DNA of 64,000 nucleotides from an uncultured Maribacter sp. (GTDB taxonomy: Bacteria > Bacteroidota > Bacteroidia > Flavobacteriales > Flavobacteriaceae). The notes beneath the pieces were generated by a model that worked only from the letters and a program-made list of their open reading frames with translations, did not search any database and was not told the origin of the DNA. The stretch is taken from NCBI GenBank assembly GCA_947498505.1, contig CANMKG010000001.1, positions 930,001 to 994,000 of the forward strand, written 5' to 3'. Numbering within the stretch: position 1 is the stretch's first letter; each line of letters begins with the position of its first letter. This document shows, one piece after another, positions 1-6,963 of the stretch. A program made the position numbers and the translations under genes.

Positions 1-2510
1 AACCCCATTCCCATAGTTGCCCATGAAACGTAAAGAATACTTTCATATGCATCACTCCAAGGAGCATGACCTGAAATGTACCAACGCAATACCAAGCCTG
101 CAGTATGCCAAAAAAAGAAGAGCATTATGGTTCCTTTAAAAAAGTAAATCGCTACTCTCCAGATTTCTCGTTCTTTAAATATTTGAAAAATCAAAGTAAA
201 AAACATTAACACGCCAAACATTGCGTAAAGCCTATAAAGATTGTTGAAAATGTTTAACTTGTTGTATAGTACTTCCGTTTTAATTTTTTCTTTAGAGGGT
301 AATATTTCGCTACCATGATTTTGCTGATTTTTCTTAAATGCTTCAACCAAACGATCAGCACTAGAGTAGTCACCAGTACTTTGCGCTTTACGTAAAGTCA
401 TTAAATAATAAGGGAAAGAGTTTTTTACAAAATTAGCATATAACGAATCGGAAACTTGATATTGTCCTCCACGATATTCAATTGCCGAAATCCACTTGTT
501 ATTTTCATCTTCTAATAAAGGAAATATTTTTACTATTTGCCCACTTAATGCCTGATCCAAAAGGCTTAATCGCATACTAGCATCTTTAATATCTTGTTGG
601 AATTTATTTGGATTGTTCGTGGACGTAGCATCCCTTAAAAAGGGTTCTAATTTGTAATTGCCATTATTGTCAAAAAAGTCAGTTGCCTTTGCAAAAGGTT
701 CTCCAGATGGTATCCCAATTGTATTACGAATACTATCATTTTGTTTTTTCTTATCAACAGCAATAAATTCTATATTATACCAAACAGCGGGGTTTAACAT
801 CATAGATAAAAACACCTGATCAGCATTCATATCCTCATACTTATCTTTTAAACTCAATTTCCGCAATAATTCAGACGAAAATGTGTTTATGGGTTTCATT
901 CTACCCGCTTCATCTTGAAGAACAATTTCTCCAAACTTAGCTGCGTGCTCTTTAGAAACAATGGTAGTTTGTAAAACAGAATCTATTTGCTCCGTAGTGG
1001 GCATTAAATTATGATCATGTCCGTCTCCATCAAAATGCTCATGTTCTTGAGAAAAAGATGGTGCCATACAAGCACATAAAAATAGTAAGGTTAGTGCTGC
1101 TTTTTTTGTTTTTAATTTATCTAGTGATTTAGATAAGTCTCTAAATCTTGTTTTTCCATAAAACATAATTCCCATTAACCCTATATACAGAAGAAAATAA
1201 CCAAGATATGTAATCCATGTGCCCCAAAAATCGTGATTTACAGACAATTTAGTTCCTGCCTCATCGGGATCAAAACCAGATTGAAAAAACCGATACCCTT
1301 TATGATCCAATATATTATTCATAAAAATATCATAGTCAAATGAGCGTTCATCCTCTACAGTAACTTTACTCATAAAAGAAGCATAACCAGCCTCAGTACC
1401 AGGATATTTTTCAGCAATAAAATCATTTAATTTAATACTAAACGGAAGCTCATAAACTTTAGAGCCAAACAAAACAGAAAAATCTAAACCTCCTACTGTA
1501 AACTTTTTTGTAAAACTTGAGGTCCCCTTTCCTCCTAAAACCTTTTTCTGCATAGTTTCATTTGCTGTTTTTATTTCTAACACCAACGCATCTAAACTGG
1601 TTTCGTTAACTTCATCATCAGGAATTTTAACCACTCCGTGTGTTCCTCGAATTAAAGAATCAGGAATTACAAATTGCATTCCTGCTGTGTTGTAAAGCGA
1701 ACGTAATTGTAATGGCTGAATACTATCTTTACTTAACTTTCCTCTAAACTGATCTGCCATTCGCATAAAATCTCCATCAAAAGGAGAGTTTACTAAATAA
1801 ACACTATCTGTAGTACTTATGTTAATTGCTCCACTGGTCTCCTTGTTTAAAGCAAATAAAACACCATGAATACTTGCTACTTTTCCATGCTCTAGATAAT
1901 GTTCATGACGTTGTCCTTCACCGGCTTCAACAATTTTTAAAAATTGATTTCCATTTTCATCTGGCAACAAACCTTCTTTAGCTCCGCGAATAAAATCAAT
2001 ATAGGAAATGGTAAAAGGTTCTCCATTAAAATCTGAATTCCATGGTAGACTTGTTTTTCGTGCTTCAGCAGTAACCATTAATTCGTCTTCAAGAACTTTT
2101 CGTTTTGGTTCTCCATTAATTTCTCCATCGGCATAAACAGTTAAAAAAGTTTTATCAGAATAAAATACTTTTTCAGACTGCCCTTCCCGTATTGGCATCA
2201 TTCCTTCAAAACTGATATACCTAGTTACAAACGCCCCAACAATTATTAATATCCATGAAATGTGAAGCAATAAAACGGCCCACTTTTCTCTTCTCCATAA
2301 TTTATACCTTGAAATATTACCCACGAAATTTATCACAAAAAACACCATAATTGCCTCAAACCATGTGGTATTATAAATCCATATTCTAGCAGTTTCTGTA
2401 CTATACCAACTTTCTATAAACGTTCCAAAAGCCATTGCTGTGGCAAAAACAATGAACAAAACTGACATTAAACGCGTTGAAAAAAATATCTTTTTTAATA
2501 CCTGAATCAT
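1..2510 (-). CDS. ccsBA: CcsBA-type cytochrome c biogenesis protein, 3' end outside window
   Basis: System II cytochrome c maturation protein that carries haem across the inner membrane and attaches it to apocytochromes. The frame opens with ATG at 2508-2510 and stays open to base 1, giving about 836 residues without the C-terminus. The first part is ResB/CcsB-like: membrane segments near residues 10-30, 50-70 and 85-105, then a long periplasmic domain, then another membrane segment near residue 440. It continues directly into a CcsA-like part whose last visible residues include GHAPWSDAYESILYVSW, matching the conserved region before the haem-binding WWD domain; the WWD motif itself would lie beyond the window. 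A His-rich stretch (HEHFDGDGHDHN) sits after the mid-protein membrane segment. The fused CcsB-CcsA order is usual in Bacteroidota. It is divergent from the 2629 operon. The fold assignment is firm; the end is unseen. Confidence 0.88.
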   Translation of the reverse strand, partial: MIQVLKKIFFSTRLMSVLFIVFATAMAFGTFIESWYSTETARIWIYNTTWFEAIMVFFVINFVGNISRYKLWRREKWAVLLLHISWILIIVGAFVTRYISFEGMMPIREGQSEKVFYSDKTFLTVYADGEINGEPKRKVLEDELMVTAEARKTSLPWNSDFNGEPFTISYIDFIRGAKEGLLPDENGNQFLKIVEAGEGQRHEHYLEHGKVASIHGVLFALNKETSGAINISTTDSVYLVNSPFDGDFMRMADQFRGKLSKDSIQPLQLRSLYNTAGMQFVIPDSLIRGTHGVVKIPDDEVNETSLDALVLEIKTANETMQKKVLGGKGTSSFTKKFTVGGLDFSVLFGSKVYELPFSIKLNDFIAEKYPGTEAGYASFMSKVTVEDERSFDYDIFMNNILDHKGYRFFQSGFDPDEAGTKLSVNHDFWGTWITYLGYFLLYIGLMGIMFYGKTRFRDLSKSLDKLKTKKAALTLLFLCACMAPSFSQEHEHFDGDGHDHNLMPTTEQIDSVLQTTIVSKEHAAKFGEIVLQDEAGRMKPINTFSSELLRKLSLKDKYEDMNADQVFLSMMLNPAVWYNIEFIAVDKKKQNDSIRNTIGIPSGEPFAKATDFFDNNGNYKLEPFLRDATSTNNPNKFQQDIKDASMRLSLLDQALSGQIVKIFPLLEDENNKWISAIEYRGGQYQVSDSLYANFVKNSFPYYLMTLRKAQSTGDYSSADRLVEAFKKNQQNHGSEILPSKEKIKTEVLYNKLNIFNNLYRLYAMFGVLMFFTLIFQIFKEREIWRVAIYFFKGTIMLFFFWHTAGLVLRWYISGHAPWSDAYESILYVSWATMGMG

Positions 2511-2628
2511 TATGGAGAAGGCTTTTAATTTTCTGATTGCAAAAATAAGCTATTTACGAGACAACTATCGTGTTATATACTATACACTTCTCTTTTTTAA
2601 CACCATAAAATATGATTAATTTAGCCGC

Positions 2629-3393
2629 ATGATTAAGATTACAATTATAGGAACTGGAAACATTGCTAAACATTTGTTTGATACGTTTAAGCTTAATAAA
2701 AATGTTAGCATTAACGAAATTGTAGGAAGAAACACTGAGGCATTAAAATATTTTGCAGCCACCGCACCTACACAAACTAATTTTAACAACTTAAAAACGT
2801 CAGACTTATATATTATTTCAGTCAGTGATGATGCGATTGAAGAAGTATCTACTTTTCTTGAGGATAAAAAAGGAGTTGTGGCGCATACCACGGGTAGTGT
2901 TGCTATGAGTGTTTTAAACAAACACACAAACCATGGCGTTTTTTACCCAATGCAAACATTTACTAAAAATCAAGTTGTGGATTTTAGGTCTGTACCAATG
3001 TGCATAGAAGCTAATAACGAAGAAAGTTATTCTGTGTTAAGCAATCTGGCTAATTATATTTCTAATGTCGTATACGACCTTAGCTCTGAACAGCGAAAAA
3101 AAATGCATCTAGCAGCTGTTTTCATAAACAACTTTAGCAATTACATGTATCAAATAGGTAATGAAATATGTCAAAAAAACAACGTTCCTTTTAGTATTCT
3201 GAAACCTTTAATTTTAGAGACCGCAAAAAAAGGAACTTCATTTGACCCAGAATCTATTCAAACGGGACCTGGTAAGCGTGGCGATTTAAAAACCATTGAA
3301 ATTCATAAATCACAAATTACAAATAAAGAGCACCTTAAAATATATACCGTTTTAACTGAGGCTATTTTAAATAAATATGGAAAAGAGTTATAA
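2629..3393 (+). CDS. Rossmann-like, DUF2520 domain oxidoreductase-like protein
   Basis: A 254-residue cytosolic protein. The N-terminus MIKITIIGTGNIAKHL is a dinucleotide-binding Rossmann loop (GxGNxA), and the C-terminal half, from about residue 120, fits the helical DUF2520 domain found in proteins resembling pyrroline-5-carboxylate and 3-hydroxyisobutyrate dehydrogenases. Substrate unknown. It starts an operon: its last 17 bases overlap the start of kdsC, and maf follows. This DUF2520-kdsC-maf order recurs in flavobacteria as I know them, but no functional link follows from it. ATG at 2629 was chosen because the glycine loop begins only a few residues in. The short divergent region toward ccsBA must hold both promoters; only a near match to the -7 box (TAATTTAG) was seen. 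Confidence 0.8.
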   Translation: MIKITIIGTGNIAKHLFDTFKLNKNVSINEIVGRNTEALKYFAATAPTQTNFNNLKTSDLYIISVSDDAIEEVSTFLEDKKGVVAHTTGSVAMSVLNKHTNHGVFYPMQTFTKNQVVDFRSVPMCIEANNEESYSVLSNLANYISNVVYDLSSEQRKKMHLAAVFINNFSNYMYQIGNEICQKNNVPFSILKPLILETAKKGTSFDPESIQTGPGKRGDLKTIEIHKSQITNKEHLKIYTVLTEAILNKYGKEL

Positions 3394-3904
3394 AGAGTAT
3401 TTAGCAAACATTACAACTTTTGTTTTTGATGTTGATGGTGTTTTCACCAATAGTAATGTATTAGTTACCACAAGTGGAGAAATGTTAAGAACAATGAGCG
3501 TAAAAGATGGGTATGCTGTAAAAGTGGCTATAAAAAAAGGGTACAACATGTGCATTATTACTGGAGGAGCAAACGAAGGAGTTAAAAGTAGATTGCAAGG
3601 ACTTGGAGTTAAAGATATTTACATGGGAGCTCACCTAAAAATAGAGCCCTTAACAGAATATTTAAGTACTAACAACATTGACCCTAACAATGTGCTATAT
3701 ATGGGAGATGATATGCCCGATATACCGGCTATGGAACATGTTGCATTGCCAACATGTCCGCAAGATGCCATACCAGAAGTAAAAAAAGTTGCTAAATATA
3801 TTTCGCACAAAAATGGTGGTGATGCTTGTGTTAGAGATGTTATTGAACAGGTTTTAAAAGTACGCGGTGACTGGTTAGGTAATTATAGCGCAGCAAACGA
3901 CTAA
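3377..3904 (+). CDS. kdsC: 3-deoxy-D-manno-octulosonate 8-phosphate phosphatase (HAD family)
   Basis: Removes phosphate from KDO-8-phosphate to give KDO for lipopolysaccharide inner core. The protein is 175 residues, the usual length of capless KdsC-type HAD phosphatases. HAD motif I is visible as FDVDGVFT near residues 17-24 (nucleophile Asp and the +2 Asp). Motif II is the Thr in IITGG near residue 61, and motif III/IV is YMGDDMPDIPAM near residue 108-120. The C-terminal GGDACVRDVIEQVL is typical of the family tail. It starts inside the end of the DUF2520 gene (17-base overlap), so translational coupling is likely. kdsA and kdsB are not in the window. A related HAD activity cannot be excluded from sequence alone. 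Confidence 0.88.
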   Translation: MEKSYKEYLANITTFVFDVDGVFTNSNVLVTTSGEMLRTMSVKDGYAVKVAIKKGYNMCIITGGANEGVKSRLQGLGVKDIYMGAHLKIEPLTEYLSTNNIDPNNVLYMGDDMPDIPAMEHVALPTCPQDAIPEVKKVAKYISHKNGGDACVRDVIEQVLKVRGDWLGNYSAAND

Positions 3905-3906
3905 CC

Positions 3907-4497
3907 ATGTTGCTGGAAAAAATTAAAGGATATAAAATTATTTTGGCTTCTGGATCTCCCAGAAGACATCAATTTTTTAAAGACCTAGGCTTACCGTTTG
4001 AGGTTAGGCTAAAAGAGGTTGATGAAATTTACCCTTCAAAACTTAAGGGTGCTGAAATATCAGATTATCTTGCCAAATTAAAAGCTTCTCCACAACAAGA
4101 AAATTTAAAAGAGAGGGAAATTTTAATAACATCAGATACTGTTGTTTGGTATAATAATGAGTCTCTTGCCAAGGCAAAAAATGAAGAGGAAGCTTTTGAA
4201 ATGCTCAATAAATTATCTGGAGATTGGCATCAAGTAATTACGTCTGTATGCTTTACCACAAACAATGCTCAATCTGTTGTTAACCATACTACCAAAGTAA
4301 AGTTTAAAAAAATAAGTGATGACGAAATTTGGTATTATATAAACAATTATAAGCCATTTGATAAAGCTGGTGCTTATGGTATTCAAGAATGGATTGGGTT
4401 AATTGCCATTGAAGAAATTCAAGGTTCATATACCAATGTTGTTGGATTACCTACTCAATTAGTATATAAAACACTTTTAGAAATTACTAGTAAATAA
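3907..4497 (+). CDS. maf: Maf family nucleotide pyrophosphatase
   Basis: House-cleaning nucleoside triphosphate pyrophosphatase of the Maf/YhdE family, acting on dTTP, UTP or modified pyrimidine nucleotides. The 196-residue protein begins with IILASGSPRRHQFF, the SxSPRR loop that binds the triphosphate, and later has ITSDTVVW with the catalytic Asp, and KAGAYGIQEW, the conserved GAYGIQ motif. The start lies two bases after the kdsC stop, so it is the last gene of the operon, and a strong hairpin follows at once. Maf was once called a septum formation inhibitor; the enzymatic role is the better-supported one. Confidence 0.9.
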   Translation: MLLEKIKGYKIILASGSPRRHQFFKDLGLPFEVRLKEVDEIYPSKLKGAEISDYLAKLKASPQQENLKEREILITSDTVVWYNNESLAKAKNEEEAFEMLNKLSGDWHQVITSVCFTTNNAQSVVNHTTKVKFKKISDDEIWYYINNYKPFDKAGAYGIQEWIGLIAIEEIQGSYTNVVGLPTQLVYKTLLEITSK

Positions 4498-4498
4498 A

Positions 4499-4527
4499 AA
4501 ATCCTTGATTTCATCAATCAAGGATTT
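4499..4527. terminator. Bidirectional intrinsic terminator after maf
   Basis: A perfect 12-base inverted repeat (AAATCCTTGATT / AATCAAGGATTT) with a 5-base loop lies right after the maf stop. It has A-rich and T-rich flanks on its two sides. It sits between convergent genes, so it can end both maf (+) and the outer-membrane protein gene (-). Confidence 0.85.
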
Positions 4528-4537
4528 TAAACATCTT

Positions 4538-5197
4538 TTAAAAATAGTAGGCTAACCCAAAAAGTAGTTCCGATGCGTCCAACGAAAATTCAAATCTATT
4601 ATTTTTAATGTCCCAGCTATTTTCACCTTTAGCTTCGTAATATGAATACCCTATAGCTCCAAAACTAGCTTCAAAAGCAATTTTTTTAGAAGCAAAAAAG
4701 GAAACTCCTGGTCTGGCCCCAACAAACGCACTTTTTCCATTGTTTTTTGTTTTCGACGAGTTCTCCGATTGGTATTCATACCATACTCTTGAATAGCTGG
4801 CCTCAGCCTGCCAATAAAAGGCTAATCTATTTCCCAACGCTCTATACCCTCTAATAAAAGGTCTAAAACCTAATGACGCTGAAGTGTTTTCAATACTTTC
4901 AAAACCCACTTCACGAGATGAAGATTCTGATATGCTATAATTAGTTACCAAACCTACCCCAACAATTAAATTATCTTTTAAACTGTAACCTAACATTGGG
5001 GAAAAGTTAAAACTTCTAGTTTTATCATCTATGTTTGTTGGATTATTGGCATTATTTCTAGTAATATCTAATATTCCAAAGGAAACATCTCCACCTAAAC
5101 GCCATGTTCCTTTTTCAATAGTGAACTTTGATTTTGATGTTTGAGCAGAAACTAATGTTACCATAAAAGCACTTGCAAAGAATAATAATTTTTTCAT
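4538..5197 (-). CDS. Outer membrane beta-barrel protein (porin-like)
   Basis: A 219-residue secreted protein with signal peptide MKKLLFFASAFMVTLVSAQ, followed by alternating amphipathic strands (GVGLVTNYSI, SLGFRPFIRGYRAL, FYWQAEASYSRV, GARPGVSFFA) and a C-terminal strand ending LLFGLAYYF. An aromatic last residue is typical of BAM-inserted barrels. Predicted location is the outer membrane; function unknown, perhaps small-molecule passage or structure. A longer frame opens 13 codons upstream at 5236, but I chose the internal ATG at 5197 because it begins the signal peptide directly. A tandem 11-base repeat lies in its upstream region. Confidence 0.8.
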   Translation of the reverse strand: MKKLLFFASAFMVTLVSAQTSKSKFTIEKGTWRLGGDVSFGILDITRNNANNPTNIDDKTRSFNFSPMLGYSLKDNLIVGVGLVTNYSISESSSREVGFESIENTSASLGFRPFIRGYRALGNRLAFYWQAEASYSRVWYEYQSENSSKTKNNGKSAFVGARPGVSFFASKKIAFEASFGAIGYSYYEAKGENSWDIKNNRFEFSLDASELLFGLAYYF

Positions 5198-5261
5198 TTT
5201 TAATATTTTAAGATTTATAATTGTACTTGGCATCAACCACTATACCAACACATTACAACTC

Positions 5262-5283
5262 CACTTAAATAACACTTAAATAA
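5262..5283. repeat. Tandem 11-bp direct repeat upstream of the porin gene
   Basis: The 11-base unit CACTTAAATAA occurs twice with no spacer, about 65 bases upstream of the porin start. The period is close to one DNA turn, so two regulator subunits could sit on the same face. That function is inference. Confidence 0.4.
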
Positions 5284-5368
5284 CCTTGTTTTAACCATTA
5301 CTTTTCTTACCAAATTGTAATTCGATGTTTTTAATTCCAAATCTGGTTTAAAAGGCAGTACTAATTTT

Positions 5369-5376
5369 ATTTTTGG
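5369..5376 (+). promoter_or_regulatory. Candidate -7 promoter box (TAnnTTTG) for the lipoprotein/mscS pair
   Basis: TATTTTTG matches the Bacteroidota sigma-ABfr -7 consensus TAnnTTTG exactly and lies 24 bases before the ATG at 5401. No clear TTTG -33 element was found at the usual 17-23 base distance. Confidence 0.45.
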
Positions 5377-5400
5377 TAATTTTATTGAAAACTTTGGGTT

Positions 5401-6348
5401 ATGAAACAAGTAAAAAGTATTCTAGGTATATTTTCTTTTTCGGCGCTATTATTACTATCATGCAAAAATGAAGTAAAACAGAATAATGAAATACTGGCAA
5501 TGGAATCTGGTGCCGTTGTGGAAAAAACCAAAAAACCAAAACGCCAACTTTCACAAGAGTTTAAAGATTATTGGTATGCTGGAAAGGCGGAAATATCTTC
5601 GTACGAGCTTACACAAGCTAGGTATGGGGAATTCCGAAAAGGCTCTGCGGTGTTAATATATGTTACCGAACCTTTTTTGGCAAAAAAACAAGTAAAAGCT
5701 GATGGTCACAACCCTGATAATGTTCAAGTATTAAAATTAAATAGTACAAAAAAATATCTCACAGGTATTTACCCCTACTCTATTATGAATAGCAGCTTTT
5801 ATCCTGTTTATGATAATCAACATGCTGTTAAAGTTTCGTTTTCTTCGCAAGAATGGTGCGGACATGTATATGCCCAAATTAATAATAAAGATGATTTTGA
5901 GGTAACATCACACTCCTATTTTGAAACTGAAGCCGATGAAAATTTCAATCTTGAAAAGCATCTCTTAGAAAACGAGATTTGGAATAAAATACGTATTAAT
6001 CCAAATGATTTGCCGATTGGGAAAATTAAAATGATTCCTTCTCTGGAGTATGTACGTTTGTCTCACAAAAAGCTAAAAGCTTATGAGGCCAAAGTATCTT
6101 TAAATAATAAAGAAAATACTTCCATATATTCTATTACCTATCCAGAATTACAACGAGAAATAAATATTACCTTTTCATCTAAATTTCCTTATGAAATAAA
6201 TAGTTGGACGGAAACTTTTTCAAGTGGATTTGGCGTTAATGCCAAGGTAATGACAACTACAGCAAAAAAAATAAACACTATTAAATCTCCTTATTGGCAA
6301 GAAAATAAAAATAGTAGCTTGCATTTAAGAGATAGCTTAGGATTATAA
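5401..6348 (+). CDS. Conserved flavobacterial lipoprotein of unknown function
   Basis: A 315-residue protein with a lipoprotein signal peptide; the lipobox is LLLSC near residues 17-21, followed by KNEVK. The rest is soluble and globular with no catalytic motif I recognise. I recall homologues in databases carrying the name septum formation inhibitor Maf, but none of the Maf motifs (SxSPRR, GAYGIQ) is present, while the true maf gene is at 3907. The MscS-type gene starts three bases after its stop, so the two are almost certainly co-transcribed. A role at the envelope with the channel is inference only. Confidence 0.72.
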   Translation: MKQVKSILGIFSFSALLLLSCKNEVKQNNEILAMESGAVVEKTKKPKRQLSQEFKDYWYAGKAEISSYELTQARYGEFRKGSAVLIYVTEPFLAKKQVKADGHNPDNVQVLKLNSTKKYLTGIYPYSIMNSSFYPVYDNQHAVKVSFSSQEWCGHVYAQINNKDDFEVTSHSYFETEADENFNLEKHLLENEIWNKIRINPNDLPIGKIKMIPSLEYVRLSHKKLKAYEAKVSLNNKENTSIYSITYPELQREINITFSSKFPYEINSWTETFSSGFGVNAKVMTTTAKKINTIKSPYWQENKNSSLHLRDSLGL

Positions 6349-6351
6349 TTT

Positions 6352-6873
6352 ATGACAGATTTCTTTTTAGAAAACACCAACAAGATATATTCTACAATTG
6401 CAACTTTAGTTGCCTTTATAATTATTAGATTCATAATTATAATTGTTGTTCGTAGAATAGGTAGACTAAATAATTTTGTAAAAGGTAGAGTAAAACTTAC
6501 CATAAAATATATGGTGCTTATTCTGGCATTCATTATTGTTGGAATTATTACTTTTATTTGGGGAGTTAACTTCGAAGAACTTGCTTTACTATTTTCATCT
6601 ATGTTTGCAATACTAGGTATTGCTTTATTTGCCCAATGGTCTATATTAAGTAACCTTTCTGCTGGGATAATTTTGTTTTTCGCCTTTCCGTTTAAAATTG
6701 GAGATAGAGTTAAAATCTTAGATAAAGATATTGATGGTGAAGGTCCTTATTTAATTGAGGATATAAAAGCTTTTCATGTAACCCTACGCTCAGAAAACGG
6801 TGGTAATTTAATATACCCAAATAGTTTAATGATGCAGAAACCGATTTCCGTTATAGAATCAAAAGAGTTTTAA
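6352..6873 (+). CDS. Small MscS-family mechanosensitive ion channel
   Basis: A 173-residue inner-membrane protein. Hydrophobic segments lie near residues 14-35 and 52-72. A third near residues 78-115 contains the pore-type helix ILGIALFAQWSILSNLSAGI, followed by FPFKIGDRVKI at the start of the beta domain, the hallmark order of MscS. At 173 residues it stops shortly after the beta domain and lacks the usual large C-terminal vestibule. It probably releases solutes under low osmotic pressure. The gene follows the lipoprotein by three bases. Confidence 0.82.
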   Translation: MTDFFLENTNKIYSTIATLVAFIIIRFIIIIVVRRIGRLNNFVKGRVKLTIKYMVLILAFIIVGIITFIWGVNFEELALLFSSMFAILGIALFAQWSILSNLSAGIILFFAFPFKIGDRVKILDKDIDGEGPYLIEDIKAFHVTLRSENGGNLIYPNSLMMQKPISVIESKEF

Positions 6874-6931
6874 CTAAAGCTACTATTTGTTAAAGAAGTT
6901 GTAAAAAAAATCCTCAGCTACATAATCTTTC

Positions 6932-6939
6932 TATCTTTG
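6932..6939 (+). promoter_or_regulatory. Candidate -7 promoter box for the PIG-L/symporter operon
   Basis: TATCTTTG is an exact TAnnTTTG match 24 bases before the ATG at 6964, the same distance as the box before 5401. No good -33 element was seen. Confidence 0.5.
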
Positions 6940-6963
6940 AGAATATCATAAATATTAAGAACT

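Noticed and set aside
5401-6348. Naming the lipoprotein septum formation inhibitor Maf
   Set aside because: It lacks the SxSPRR and GAYGIQ motifs and has a lipobox. The true maf is at 3907-4497.
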